60,202 bases of DNA from JAKBCQ01 sp021807585. GTDB lineage: Bacteria > Planctomycetota > Planctomycetia > Isosphaerales > Isosphaeraceae. Shown piece by piece: positions 17,688 to 26,477 of this stretch. Made by a program: the position numbers and the translations under genes. The stretch is from positions 1 through 60,202 of the forward strand of contig DAHWFG010000348.1 in assembly GCA_027325115.1 (NCBI GenBank), read 5' to 3'. The notes beneath the pieces are model-generated. The model was not told the origin of the DNA. It did not search any database and worked only from the letters and a program-made list of their open reading frames with translations. The stretch's first letter is position 1. Each line of letters opens with the position of its first letter.

Positions 17688-19553
17688 ATGATCCGTTCGA
17701 TGATCGGTGGGGCCGCGTTTTTCGGTTCGATCGTGCTCGCTTTCGCATGCGGATTAACTGCGAGCGTATCGGCCGGCGAGGGCCGGTTTATGGAACGGCT
17801 CGGACGCGGAGTCGTCGCGATTCCAGAAGATTCGGGCAAGGTTTTCCTATCATGGCGGCTGCTGGGAACCGATCCCGACGCGATCGCCTTCAACGTATAT
17901 CGCAAGCCCGCGAACGATTCGCCGAAGAAGCTTAACGAATCGCCGATCACAAACGCGACATCGTTCGTCGATTCATCCGCCGATCTCACGCACGAGAACA
18001 CATATTTTGTACGTCCCATCGTCGAAGGCAAAGAACTTGATCCGAGCGGGACGTTCACGATCAAGCCGGGAAATAAGAATCAATATTTATCGATACCGCT
18101 ACGAACCCCCGCGGGCTACGAGCCGAACGATATTGCTCCGGGGGATCTCGACGGCGACGGCGAATACGAGTTCGTTCTTCATCAAGCGTCGAAGGGACGC
18201 GATAATTCGCAAAAAGGCGCGACGGGCGAGCCGATCCTCGACGCCTACAAGCTCGACGGTACGCATCTTTGGCGGATCAACCTAGGTAAAAATATACGCG
18301 AAGGCGCGCATTACACGCAATTTTTGGTTTATGATTTTGACGGCGACGGCAAGGCCGAGGTCGTTTGTAAAACGGCCGACGGTACGGTCGACGGCGCGGG
18401 TGTTATTCTGGGAGATCCCCAAGCCGATTACCGCAATCCCGCGGGATACGTGCTCGACGGTCCCGAATTCCTTACAGTGTTCGACGGATTAACGGGGAAG
18501 GCGCTCGCGACGACTCCTTACATCCCGCCGCGAGGCAGGGTTTCGGACTGGGGGGACGGCTACGGCAATCGAGTCGATCGCTTCCTCGCGTGTGTCGCGT
18601 ATCTCGACGGCGAACGGCCGAGCATCGTGATGTGCCGCGGTTATTACACACGGACGGTTCTCGCCGCGTTCAACTGGCGTGCGGGCAGGTTATCTCATGT
18701 GTGGACATTTGATACCGATAAGTTAGGTCGGGTCGGTACGAATTATCGCGGTCAGGGGAATCATAATTTGAGCGTCGGCGACGTCGACGGCGACGGCAAG
18801 GATGAAATTGTGTACGGAGCATGCTGTATTGATGATAACGGCAAGGGGCTTTATTCGACGGGTTGGGGGCACGGCGACGCGCTTCATCTTTCCGACATCG
18901 ACCCCGCGCGACCCGGGCTTGAGGTGTTTGATATTCACGAGCGGCCCAGGCATCCCAACGGCGCCGAATTCCGCGACGCGCGAACGGGGAAGCTCATTTG
19001 GGGGAAGCAAAGCCCCGACGTCGGTCGGGGCGCGGCGTTCGATATCGATCCGCGTCATCCGGGATACGAGATGTGGGCCTCGGGGGCCGGATTGACCGGG
19101 GTTTGGAATGTTAAGGGAGAAATCGTTTCGGAAAGCAAACCGCGATCGTGCAATTTCGGCGTCTGGTGGGACGGCGACGCGTTGCGCGAGCTTTTGAACT
19201 CGAACCGTGTGACGAAATGGAACTGGAACGACGCGACCGAATCGACTCTCCTGACCGATCCCGCTTGCACCTCGAACAACGGCAGTAAATCGACCCCCTG
19301 CCTCTGCGCCGATATTTTGGGAGACTGGCGTGAAGAGATAATTTGGCGTAATAAAAATAACAACGAACTACGCATTTACACGACGACGATTCCGACCGAT
19401 CTTCGGTTATACACGTTGATGCATGATCCGCAATATCGGTTGAGCGTCGCGTGGCAAAACGTCGGCTACAACCAACCGACTCAGCCCGGCTTTTACCTGG
19501 GAGCGGGGATGAAACCGCCGCCTCGGCCGAGGATTCGCACCGATTCGCCTTGA
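17688..19553 (+). CDS. Rhamnogalacturonan lyase, PL11 family
   Basis: Secreted polysaccharide lyase family 11 enzyme, cutting the rhamnose-galacturonic acid backbone of pectin by beta-elimination. It has a signal peptide (IVLAFACGLTASVSAG), the N-terminal MERLGRGVVAI...VFLSWRLLGTDP region, and several Ca-binding Asp repeats: GDLDGDGEYEF, YDFDGDGKAEV, GDVDGDGKDEI. PL11 blades include CKTADGTVDG, SDWGDGYGNRVDRFLACVAY and NYRGQGNHNLS; the C-terminus is MHDPQYRLSVAWQNVGYNQP. 621 residues, the usual size. Only 3.4 kb separates it from a deoxysugar microcompartment operon, so it may supply rhamnose to that pathway; the link is inferred from position. Confidence 0.93.
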   Translation: MIRSMIGGAAFFGSIVLAFACGLTASVSAGEGRFMERLGRGVVAIPEDSGKVFLSWRLLGTDPDAIAFNVYRKPANDSPKKLNESPITNATSFVDSSADLTHENTYFVRPIVEGKELDPSGTFTIKPGNKNQYLSIPLRTPAGYEPNDIAPGDLDGDGEYEFVLHQASKGRDNSQKGATGEPILDAYKLDGTHLWRINLGKNIREGAHYTQFLVYDFDGDGKAEVVCKTADGTVDGAGVILGDPQADYRNPAGYVLDGPEFLTVFDGLTGKALATTPYIPPRGRVSDWGDGYGNRVDRFLACVAYLDGERPSIVMCRGYYTRTVLAAFNWRAGRLSHVWTFDTDKLGRVGTNYRGQGNHNLSVGDVDGDGKDEIVYGACCIDDNGKGLYSTGWGHGDALHLSDIDPARPGLEVFDIHERPRHPNGAEFRDARTGKLIWGKQSPDVGRGAAFDIDPRHPGYEMWASGAGLTGVWNVKGEIVSESKPRSCNFGVWWDGDALRELLNSNRVTKWNWNDATESTLLTDPACTSNNGSKSTPCLCADILGDWREEIIWRNKNNNELRIYTTTIPTDLRLYTLMHDPQYRLSVAWQNVGYNQPTQPGFYLGAGMKPPPRPRIRTDSP

Positions 19554-19610
19554 TCCGGCGGCGAAGGGGTTCGATCTATCTACGAATTCACACATTTTAT
19601 GATTAGTAAT

Positions 19611-19656
19611 CGACGATTCGCGGCGGTCTCATCGGCTCGCGAATCGTCGACGATTC
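19611..19656. terminator. Inverted repeat between convergent genes
   Basis: CGACGATTCGCG (19611-19622) is the reverse complement of CGCGAATCGTCG (19638-19649), a 12-bp stem with a 15-base loop. The right arm overlaps a second perfect palindrome, GAATCGTCGACGATTC (19641-19656). It lies between the PL11 gene and the convergent oxidoreductase and may stop transcription from both sides. No T-run is present. Confidence 0.45.
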
Positions 19657-19760
19657 AACGATTTGATATGAGCGGAAATCGAGCTACGAAATCTCCCGCG
19701 CCGCGTTTGAGATCGGATCGGCCGGAATGGCGGCGCGGTCGAGGGAGTTCGCGGCTCGAA

Positions 19761-20867
19761 TTAAAGCGTTGGAATCAGCATTTTCTCACCGTTTTTCATC
19801 GCCGATTGGTGCGCGCAGATTCCCACCATCGTCCAATTCGCCGAGGTTTCGGCGTCGGGGAGCGCGGGACGATCGCCTTTGATCGCCGAAAGCCACGCGT
19901 GCGCGAGATGAGGATGCGATCCCCCGTGCCCGCCCCCCTGAATGAACGAGAGGTGCTGCTCGTCTTCGACGTTGTAAACGCCCTTCGTGGTGAAGCGACG
20001 GATCGGCTCGGGGAGCAGGTGCGCGAAATCGGGAACGTGAACGCGCTCGGGGATCTCTCCTTTGTGCAGAACGGGTTCTTCGCCTTCGATCTGCTGCCAC
20101 TCGAAGCTCGCCTTATCGCCGTAAACGTCAAAACTTTCGCGATATTGCCGCGCCGTTTCAAACAGGCTTCGCGTGACCTCGGCGGCGAGGTTGGAATCTT
20201 TGAGCTTCAGCGTCGCGGTTTCGATCGCGAACGGAGAGCCGTATTTGGATGTGAGCGAATCGCTGATCTTGCCCGACCCGTGACAAACGACGTGTTCGGC
20301 CAATTTACCGGGCAAGGCGAGGCACGGACTGACGCAGTGCGTCGCGTAATGCATCGGCGGCAGCCCCTCCCAATAGCCCGGCCAACCCGCCATTTCTTGC
20401 TGGTGCGAGCCGCGAAGGAACTGAATCCGTCCGATCGTCCCTTCTTCGTACAAATGTTTGACGAAGAGGTATTCGCGGCTGTAGACGACGGTTTCCATCA
20501 TCATATAAATTTTATCGGCGGCGCGGCGGGCCTCGACGATCGCTCGGCAATCTTCGATCGAGGTGGCCATCGGGACGGTGCACGCGACGTGCTTGCCCGC
20601 CTTGAGCGCCGCGAGCGATTGCGAAGCGTGATCCTGGATCGGCGAATTGATGTGCACGGCGTCGACGTTCGGATCTTTAAGCATGTCTTCAAACGACGTG
20701 TAACGAGCCTTGATTCCCCAGCGGTCGCCGCATTCCTCCAGGTCCTTCCGCGAGCGGCGACAGATCGCGTACATCTCGGCGTCGGGGTGATTTTGGTAGA
20801 TCGGAATGAATTCGGCGCCGAAGCCTAAACCGACGATCGCGACCCGGATTTTGGACTCTTTCGCCAT
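19761..20867 (-). CDS. Gfo/Idh/MocA-family NAD(P)-dependent oxidoreductase
   Basis: Cytoplasmic Rossmann-fold sugar oxidoreductase. The dinucleotide site is VAIVGLGFGAEFIPIY at the N-terminus, with HINSPIQDHASQSLAALKAG and KHVACTVPMATS as the conserved strand and catalytic-Lys region (here V-P replaces the common E-K-P, so the usual Lys is changed). The C-terminal domain is GFO_IDH_MocA_C-like and has GGGHGGSHPHLAHAW late in the chain. 368 residues; the start has AAGGGA upstream. No signal peptide, unlike many planctomycete paralogs. The substrate is unknown. Confidence 0.87.
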   Translation of the reverse strand: MAKESKIRVAIVGLGFGAEFIPIYQNHPDAEMYAICRRSRKDLEECGDRWGIKARYTSFEDMLKDPNVDAVHINSPIQDHASQSLAALKAGKHVACTVPMATSIEDCRAIVEARRAADKIYMMMETVVYSREYLFVKHLYEEGTIGRIQFLRGSHQQEMAGWPGYWEGLPPMHYATHCVSPCLALPGKLAEHVVCHGSGKISDSLTSKYGSPFAIETATLKLKDSNLAAEVTRSLFETARQYRESFDVYGDKASFEWQQIEGEEPVLHKGEIPERVHVPDFAHLLPEPIRRFTTKGVYNVEDEQHLSFIQGGGHGGSHPHLAHAWLSAIKGDRPALPDAETSANWTMVGICAHQSAMKNGEKMLIPTL

Positions 20868-21150
20868 GGCGCAAGTCCCTTTATGAGCTTAAGGTTGAGG
20901 GAATCGATAACGAACGACGCGCGATTCTCTTGGACCCGAAATCGCACGCCGATTAGCAGAATAGTTGGTTTGCGCGTTGAAAACAAGTAAGCTGATCGTA
21001 CGACTCGGACGCGTCGGGGCGATTCTCCCGCGATCGACGCTGATTTCCTTAAAACGATTTCGCGTCGTCGGCTCTCTCCCGCTCGGACGCCTCCGTCCGC
21101 GTCGCATGATCAAAGATGTTCAATTGTATAACAATGGGAGATCGTCATCG

Positions 21151-22935
21151 ATGATTCGAATTCGTTCGGCCTGTTTGCCGATCGCCGCGGCGCGGATCGC
21201 GTGTCTTTTGGGCCTGGCGGCGAGCTCGCTTTCGGCGCAAACCGCCGCGCCCGAGAATCCGAGCCGGTTGCGCGTTCAAAAAAGCGAATCGAGCTACATC
21301 TTATTAAGTGAGCCGTCTCACGTGACGCCCTTGCCGTCGGCGACGTCCAATATCGAAGCCGTGGCTCGGATCAAGGACGAGGGGCTCAAACGTTCTCAAG
21401 TGATGAAAACGCTTAGTTATCTAACCGACGTGATCGGTCCCAGGCTCACGGGATCCGCCAATCTCAAACGCGCCAATCAGTGGACGCGCGACAAGATGGT
21501 TGAATGGGGGCTCTCGAACGCTCACCTCGAGGCGTGGGGGCCGTTCGGCAGGGGCTGGACGCTCAAACGATTCTCGGCTCAGGTCGTCGATCCGCAATGC
21601 ATCCCGTTGATCGCGTATCCGCGAGCGTGGTCGCCCGGAGTCAAGCTCGACAACGCCCCCGTCGTTTACTTCGACGCCAAAACCGAGGCCGATTTCGCCA
21701 AATATCACGGCAAGCTCAGCGGCGCGATCGTCCTCACGGGTCAGCCCAGAACGCTTAAGGCGCATTTTGAGCCCGAAGGCAAACGCAAGACCGACTCCGA
21801 ACTCCTCAAGCTGGCCGACGATCAAGAACGTGAAGGGCGCAATAACATCAACCGACGGAACATCCGTAACAATCCCAGATATCTTGCGCGTCAGCTTCAG
21901 GCGAAGAAAGTCGCGTTCTTGGCGGCCGAATCGCCGGCTTTATTGATCGATCCCAGCTCGATCGGCGACGGCGGCACGCTCTTCGTCGACTCGGCGACCG
22001 TCCCCGCTCCCCCGTCGACCGCTCCCGGATCGCGTCCCCGTCCCTGGCAAAAAAACGCCCCCGCGATCGTTCCCCAAATCGTGATGGCGACCGAACATTA
22101 CAATCGACTCGTCCGGATGATCCAACAGGGTGAAAGCCTGAAAATGTCGGTTGATATTGATGTCTCGTACGAAGATTCAGACGCCATGGCGTACAACACG
22201 ATCGCCGAGATTCCCGGAACCGATCTCAAAGATGAGATCGTGATGTTGGGAGGGCATATGGATTCTTGGCATTCGGGAACGGGGGCGACCGACAACGGCG
22301 CGGGGATCTCGGTCGCGATGGAGGCCGCGAGGATCATCAAGGCCTCGGGTCTCAAGCCGCGACGTACGATCCGCGTCGCGCTTTGGTCGGGCGAGGAACA
22401 GGGGCTTTATGGATCACGTGCTTACGTAAAAGAACATTTCGGATCGATTCACGAGAAAAAGCTGATCAATTTCGTTCGGCTCGTCTCGGGGGATAAACCC
22501 CTCCCGTCGCTCGAGATTAAACCTGAACATGAAAAGCTCTCGGTCTATTTCAATCTCGATAACGGCACGGGAAAGATCAGGGGCGTTTATCTCCAGGGGA
22601 ACGAGGCGGCTCGGCCGATCTTCCGCGAATGGCTCAAGCCGTTCGCCGACATGGGGGCGAGCACGCTGGCGATCTCGGATACAGGGGGAACCGATCACCT
22701 CTCGTTCGACGCGATCGGTCTTCCCGGCTTCCAATTCATCCAGGACGAGATCGAATACAACGCGCGCACGCACCATTCGAACCAGGATGTGTTCGATCGC
22801 ATTCAGGAAGACGATCTCAAGCAGGCGTCGGTCATCATGGCGACGTTCGTTTATAACGCCTCGACGATGAACGTACGATTCCCCCGCAAGCCTCTTCCCA
22901 AGGAAGACGCAATGTCGGTTTTCGATCTGTTCTGA
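21151..22935 (+). CDS. Secreted M28-family zinc metallopeptidase
   Basis: Extracytoplasmic di-zinc aminopeptidase of the M28 family. From the ATG at 21151 (GGGAG upstream) there is a signal peptide ending SSLSAQT. The catalytic domain shows metal ligands in order: GGHMDSWHSG (His, Asp), TDNGAGI (bridging Asp), WSGEEQGLYGSRAY (catalytic Glu pair), GGTDHLSFDAIGLPGF and YNARTHHSNQDVFD (last His). An N-terminal PA-like insert (AIVLTG region) precedes the peptidase core. About 594 residues. Such secreted peptidases are numerous in planctomycetes. An upstream ATG at 20965 adds a basic extension that I reject because the signal peptide would then be internal. Confidence 0.9.
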   Translation: MIRIRSACLPIAAARIACLLGLAASSLSAQTAAPENPSRLRVQKSESSYILLSEPSHVTPLPSATSNIEAVARIKDEGLKRSQVMKTLSYLTDVIGPRLTGSANLKRANQWTRDKMVEWGLSNAHLEAWGPFGRGWTLKRFSAQVVDPQCIPLIAYPRAWSPGVKLDNAPVVYFDAKTEADFAKYHGKLSGAIVLTGQPRTLKAHFEPEGKRKTDSELLKLADDQEREGRNNINRRNIRNNPRYLARQLQAKKVAFLAAESPALLIDPSSIGDGGTLFVDSATVPAPPSTAPGSRPRPWQKNAPAIVPQIVMATEHYNRLVRMIQQGESLKMSVDIDVSYEDSDAMAYNTIAEIPGTDLKDEIVMLGGHMDSWHSGTGATDNGAGISVAMEAARIIKASGLKPRRTIRVALWSGEEQGLYGSRAYVKEHFGSIHEKKLINFVRLVSGDKPLPSLEIKPEHEKLSVYFNLDNGTGKIRGVYLQGNEAARPIFREWLKPFADMGASTLAISDTGGTDHLSFDAIGLPGFQFIQDEIEYNARTHHSNQDVFDRIQEDDLKQASVIMATFVYNASTMNVRFPRKPLPKEDAMSVFDLF

Positions 22936-22950
22936 TTCCAGAGCACGGTG

Positions 22951-22968
22951 TTCCAACACGTGTTGGAA
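22951..22968. repeat. Perfect 18-bp palindrome between convergent genes
   Basis: TTCCAACACGTGTTGGAA reads identically on both strands with no spacer, and looser outer arms CAGAG/CTCTG flank it. It lies 15 bases past the M28 peptidase stop and 24 bases before the end of the microcompartment operon. It could be a bidirectional termination element or a protein site. It lacks a loop and a T-run, so a canonical intrinsic terminator is doubtful. Confidence 0.6.
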
Positions 22969-22992
22969 ATCGTCTCTGTTATGGATGTTTGA

Positions 22993-24402
22993 TTAAGACC
23001 CCAGTCCCAGTCGCTTGCGGTGATACGAGAGCCTCTGGGACGGGTTCATTTTGGCGAAATCGGGCCTGCCGTCGGGGAGGGTCGGATACGTTCGCTCGGA
23101 ACCCGCCGAAACGGCCTCGACGCTCGGCTGAAAGGCGCGCGACGCGCTTTGCGTCACGCGTGGAGCGAACAAGATCGATCCCGCGGAGGCCGAGACGACC
23201 GACCCGTTTGATGAAGGTTCGTTCGCATGCTTTTCGTGGCATCGGCACGCATGCGTTGATGATTGGTTTCCCGGCTCGGCCGACGTCGATCGGGTTGCGA
23301 TCGATCCATTCGCGCTCGCTTGTGAAACCGACGATGAAGCGGATTCATTTTTTTGAGCGACGACCGAGGTCGAAGACGATCCGTAGCTCATCGAAGCCGA
23401 TTGATGTTTGAGGTCGTCTTCGAGCGATCGATGCGGGCGTACGCCCAGTTTGGAAAGCACCGCGTGGTACGCCTTGACGGCGTCGACCGGGCCGATCACT
23501 CCGTCGACGATCAGGCGAAGGAAGTGGACGAACGCGAGCTGATTTTCGGCGTTGTTGATCTTTCGGCCGAAGAGCGCAACCTTCGCCCCGTATTTCTGAG
23601 CGTCGTAGAGGAGTTGGAACGCGTCGAGCGTCGTCCCCGAAGCGCCTCCCAAAATACCGATCACAAGTTTGGGATCAAAACGAAACAATTCTTCCATCGC
23701 CCGCGGTCCGTGATACACCATCTTGAGGAATTGGGGACGTCCCGCGGGGGCGACACCGGCGAGCATGCGCGTGATCATATCATTGATATAACCAGGCAAA
23801 AGATCGGGAGCGACCGCGCCCGGAATGTTGGGATCGAACACCTCGAGAAAATAGCGAAAGCCTTTGCGTTCGGCCTCGATGCGGAATTCATGAAAGCGTT
23901 CGAGCGTTTCCTGGTCGCGATCGAGATCGTTGTTGAAGGTGACGCTATAAAGCCCCAGGTTCGCCCCCAGCGAGCGTTCTTGGTCGGCGCAATCTTCGTG
24001 TCCGCATTGGATATGATCAATCGTCGCCGAGCGGAACGGACGCGAGGGGCTCGAAGAATACCGCGATCCGCGCGCCAGGTGAATGTCGGTCGTATCGTTG
24101 GCGCGGACCGCGGGAGTTACGTGTGATTGTTCGAACAAACGTTCTTCAATCGTGAGCGCATGATTGTTATAAGCCGACATCAACATGATATCGACAAATC
24201 CCTGGCGGGTGATCGCGCGGATGTTCTCGCGATAATCCTCGAGAGTTTTGAAGCGAGCCTCGCCGCCGAGCGATTCAGGGGATTTTCCCGGAGCGCCCAG
24301 GCCGAAGGCCATGTCGCCGTCTTTGGCGTCGGCAAGGATGAACTCGCGACAGTTCGGGTCGGCGTCGATGAGCGCCAATTTTCGGTCGAGCGATTTATCC
24401 AT
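22993..24402 (-). CDS. BMC-operon TIM-barrel aldolase-like protein with long disordered tail
   Basis: Last gene of the microcompartment operon, 469 residues. Residues 1 to about 335 look like a class I aldolase-type barrel: SLDRKLALIDADPNCREFI, VTFNNDLDRDQETLERFHEF, RYFLEVFDPNI, FLKMVYHGPRAMEEL, VIGILGGASGTTLDAFQLL and KVALFGRKINNAENQLAF. I recall homologs in PVM-type loci annotated only as hypothetical. A Ser/Ala/Asn-rich linker of about 100 residues follows, containing an H-A-C-R-C-H-x2-H cluster, and the chain ends with FAKMNPSQRLSYHRKRLGL, a short basic amphipathic segment. Linker plus terminal helix is the usual layout of an encapsulation tail. The gene overlaps the dehydrogenase stop by 8 bases and has GGAGGAAA upstream. 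The reaction is unknown. Confidence 0.78.
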   Translation of the reverse strand: MDKSLDRKLALIDADPNCREFILADAKDGDMAFGLGAPGKSPESLGGEARFKTLEDYRENIRAITRQGFVDIMLMSAYNNHALTIEERLFEQSHVTPAVRANDTTDIHLARGSRYSSSPSRPFRSATIDHIQCGHEDCADQERSLGANLGLYSVTFNNDLDRDQETLERFHEFRIEAERKGFRYFLEVFDPNIPGAVAPDLLPGYINDMITRMLAGVAPAGRPQFLKMVYHGPRAMEELFRFDPKLVIGILGGASGTTLDAFQLLYDAQKYGAKVALFGRKINNAENQLAFVHFLRLIVDGVIGPVDAVKAYHAVLSKLGVRPHRSLEDDLKHQSASMSYGSSSTSVVAQKNESASSSVSQASANGSIATRSTSAEPGNQSSTHACRCHEKHANEPSSNGSVVSASAGSILFAPRVTQSASRAFQPSVEAVSAGSERTYPTLPDGRPDFAKMNPSQRLSYHRKRLGLGS

Positions 24403-25513
24403 TGCGGCCGTTTCCTCCGCGTCCCGAGATCGTCACTCGAGAACTCGAACTTCCCGCGGAACTCGTCGTCACCCGCACCGATCCCGCGGGCTTTGAGTTC
24501 GACGAGCTTTTCGGGCTCGCCGCCGCGGCCGATCCGTTCGTCGAAGACGCTGAGATATTTGATTTTGCCTGTGCGTTAGCGCCGTCGGAACCGAGCACCT
24601 GAGCGATCGTTTGTTTGAGCGTTTCGGCCGATCGCCGGAGCGCGGCGATCTCGGCGGGCCAAAGCTCGATTTCCAGGTGTTTCACGACCCCCGCTCGGCC
24701 GACGACCGTGGGAACCGAGAGGCTCACGTCGCGGATTCCGTAAGTTCCCAACACGAGCGACGAGACGGGGAGAATTCGTTTGAGATCGAGCGCGATCGCG
24801 TGGACGACATCGCGAATCGCGATCCCGACGGCGAAGCCCGCGCCTCCTTTGAGCTTGATCACCTCGGCGCCGCTTCCCTTCGTCTTTTGAAAGAGCGTGT
24901 CGGCGAGCGTGCGCGACCAACCCGGATATTTGTCGAGCGGAAGCCCCGCGATTTGCGCCGACGACCAGATCGGAACCATGCTGTCGCCGTGCTCGCCCAG
25001 AATGAGAGCGTTCACCTGCGTCGGGGGGGCGTCGAGCGCCTCCGCGATGATCCCGCGAAACCGAGCCGTGTCGAGCTGCGTCCCAAGCCCAATGACTTGC
25101 GTAAGAGGGATCGGCAGTTTTTTGGCCGCGAGATACGTTAAAACGTCGACCGGATTCGAGACGACGAGAATCACCGCGTCATTCTTGAGCCCCGCCTTAT
25201 GAATTTGCTCAAGAATACCCAGAAACAACGCGACGTTGCGATTGATCAGATCGAGTCGGCTCTCGTCGGGCTTGCGGCGCAACCCCGCGGTGATCACGAC
25301 GACGTCGCTTGTCGGGATCTCTTCATATCCCGACGAATAGATTTTTTGATCGGCGACGAGCGCGGCGCCGTGGAGCAGGTCGAGCGCCTGGCCTCGACAA
25401 AGATCGGCGCCGATATCGATGAGAGCGATTTCGCTCGCCACCGCGCCGCACTGAAGCGCAAACGCCGCGCACGATCCGACGAGCCCTCCGCCGCCGATGA
25501 TGCTTACTTTCAT
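24395..25513 (-). CDS. Lactate/malate dehydrogenase family protein of the BMC operon
   Basis: NAD-dependent 2-hydroxyacid dehydrogenase of the LDH/MDH family, probably recycling NAD(H) for the compartment. NAD-binding glycines are at VSIIGGGGLVG; the catalytic set is Asp148 and Arg151 (TQLDTARFR) and His175 (LGEHGDS). The substrate-specificity loop reads AGLRRKPDESRLDL, with Arg80 where LDH usually has Gln and MDH has Arg, so a dicarboxylate or another substrate cannot be excluded. The catalytic domain ends near residue 310; about 60 further residues are Ser/Ala/Gly-rich and end GRGGNGRNG, without a helix. The 372-residue length therefore exceeds the usual 310-320. The start has AAGGA upstream, 38 bases from the aldolase stop. 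Confidence 0.85.
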   Translation of the reverse strand: MKVSIIGGGGLVGSCAAFALQCGAVASEIALIDIGADLCRGQALDLLHGAALVADQKIYSSGYEEIPTSDVVVITAGLRRKPDESRLDLINRNVALFLGILEQIHKAGLKNDAVILVVSNPVDVLTYLAAKKLPIPLTQVIGLGTQLDTARFRGIIAEALDAPPTQVNALILGEHGDSMVPIWSSAQIAGLPLDKYPGWSRTLADTLFQKTKGSGAEVIKLKGGAGFAVGIAIRDVVHAIALDLKRILPVSSLVLGTYGIRDVSLSVPTVVGRAGVVKHLEIELWPAEIAALRRSAETLKQTIAQVLGSDGANAQAKSNISASSTNGSAAAASPKSSSNSKPAGSVRVTTSSAGSSSSRVTISGRGGNGRNG

Positions 25514-25551
25514 ATCTTCAGATCCTTAAAAATGAATGAGCGGTTGGATCG

Positions 25552-26448
25552 TCAAGCCGGAACGCCCGCGAGCGCCCGCATCACCTGATCGGTGATCGCC
25601 GCGACGAGCGATTCGACGTCTCCGCCGGCCGCTTGATCGGCATGAGCCGACCCCGTCGATCGCTGTTGATCTTGATATTTGGCGGGAATGAACGCGTGCG
25701 GCTCGGGTTTGAAATCGGAATACCCCTCGCGAAACAGGCTGTTGCCGCAGAGGTCGCAATTTTCGAGCCCGCGTTCGAGCCGCGCGTCGCGAATGCCGAG
25801 ACCAGGCTTGATTTTGATCAGCTCGGCGGCTTTTTCATCCGAGTAATAATTCACTCGACCAAGCTGTTTGGTGAGGATCAAGATGCGGCAGTAGCCGTCG
25901 ATGATCTCGGTTTTGAAATACGCGTCTTCGAGGTCGACTCCCGCGGTGATCGTCCCGTGATTCGCGAGGATGATCGTATCGGTATCTTTGATGTAAGGCA
26001 GCACGGTGTTCGCGAACGCCTGTGTACCAGGGGTTTCGTAAGGGGTGATCGCCACCTCGCCGAGGAAGACCTCGAACTCGGGCATCGTGCACTTGGGGAT
26101 CGGCTCGTGCGCCACGGCGAACGCCGTCGCGTGAGGGGGATGACAATGAACGCACGAATTGACGTCGGGTCGCGCTTTGAGAATCGACAAGTGAAGGAGA
26201 ATCTCACTCGACCGTTTTCGCGTTCCCGCGAGCTGATTCCCCTCGAGATCGACGATGCAAAGATCGTCGGGCTTCATAAACCCTTTCGATACCCGCGTGG
26301 GGGTGCACAAGACGCGATTTTCACCGAGTCGCATCGAGATGTTGCCGTCGTTCGCCGCGGCGAAACCCTTGGCGTAAACGCGTCTGCCGATCTCGCACAT
26401 CCGCTCGCGCAGCTTCCATTCGCTCATCAAAGTTCCATTGGCGCTCAT
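25552..26448 (-). CDS. Class II aldolase (deoxysugar-phosphate aldolase) with encapsulation peptide
   Basis: Zinc-dependent class II aldolase of the fuculose-1-phosphate aldolase/AraD type, splitting L-fuculose- or L-rhamnulose-1-phosphate to DHAP and L-lactaldehyde. The phosphate-site NDGNISMR, the catalytic acid in SSEILLH (Glu82), zinc ligands His101 and His103 in VHCHPPHATA and a later His in LANHGTITAG are all present. After the catalytic domain a C-x2-C motif (ENCDLCGNS) and a linker lead to SLVAAITDQVMRAL, an amphipathic C-terminal helix typical of BMC cargo. The start at 26448 has AGGAGA eight bases upstream. In the PVM compartment this enzyme makes the aldehyde that needs sequestration. 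Confidence 0.92.
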   Translation of the reverse strand: MSANGTLMSEWKLRERMCEIGRRVYAKGFAAANDGNISMRLGENRVLCTPTRVSKGFMKPDDLCIVDLEGNQLAGTRKRSSEILLHLSILKARPDVNSCVHCHPPHATAFAVAHEPIPKCTMPEFEVFLGEVAITPYETPGTQAFANTVLPYIKDTDTIILANHGTITAGVDLEDAYFKTEIIDGYCRILILTKQLGRVNYYSDEKAAELIKIKPGLGIRDARLERGLENCDLCGNSLFREGYSDFKPEPHAFIPAKYQDQQRSTGSAHADQAAGGDVESLVAAITDQVMRALAGVPA

Positions 26449-26477
26449 ACCGACGTTCTCCTGTGATCTCTTATGTA

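Noticed and set aside
19599..20828. Rightward frame of 409 codons
   Set aside because: It is the antisense shadow of the Gfo/Idh/MocA gene, which has a Rossmann motif and a ribosome site.
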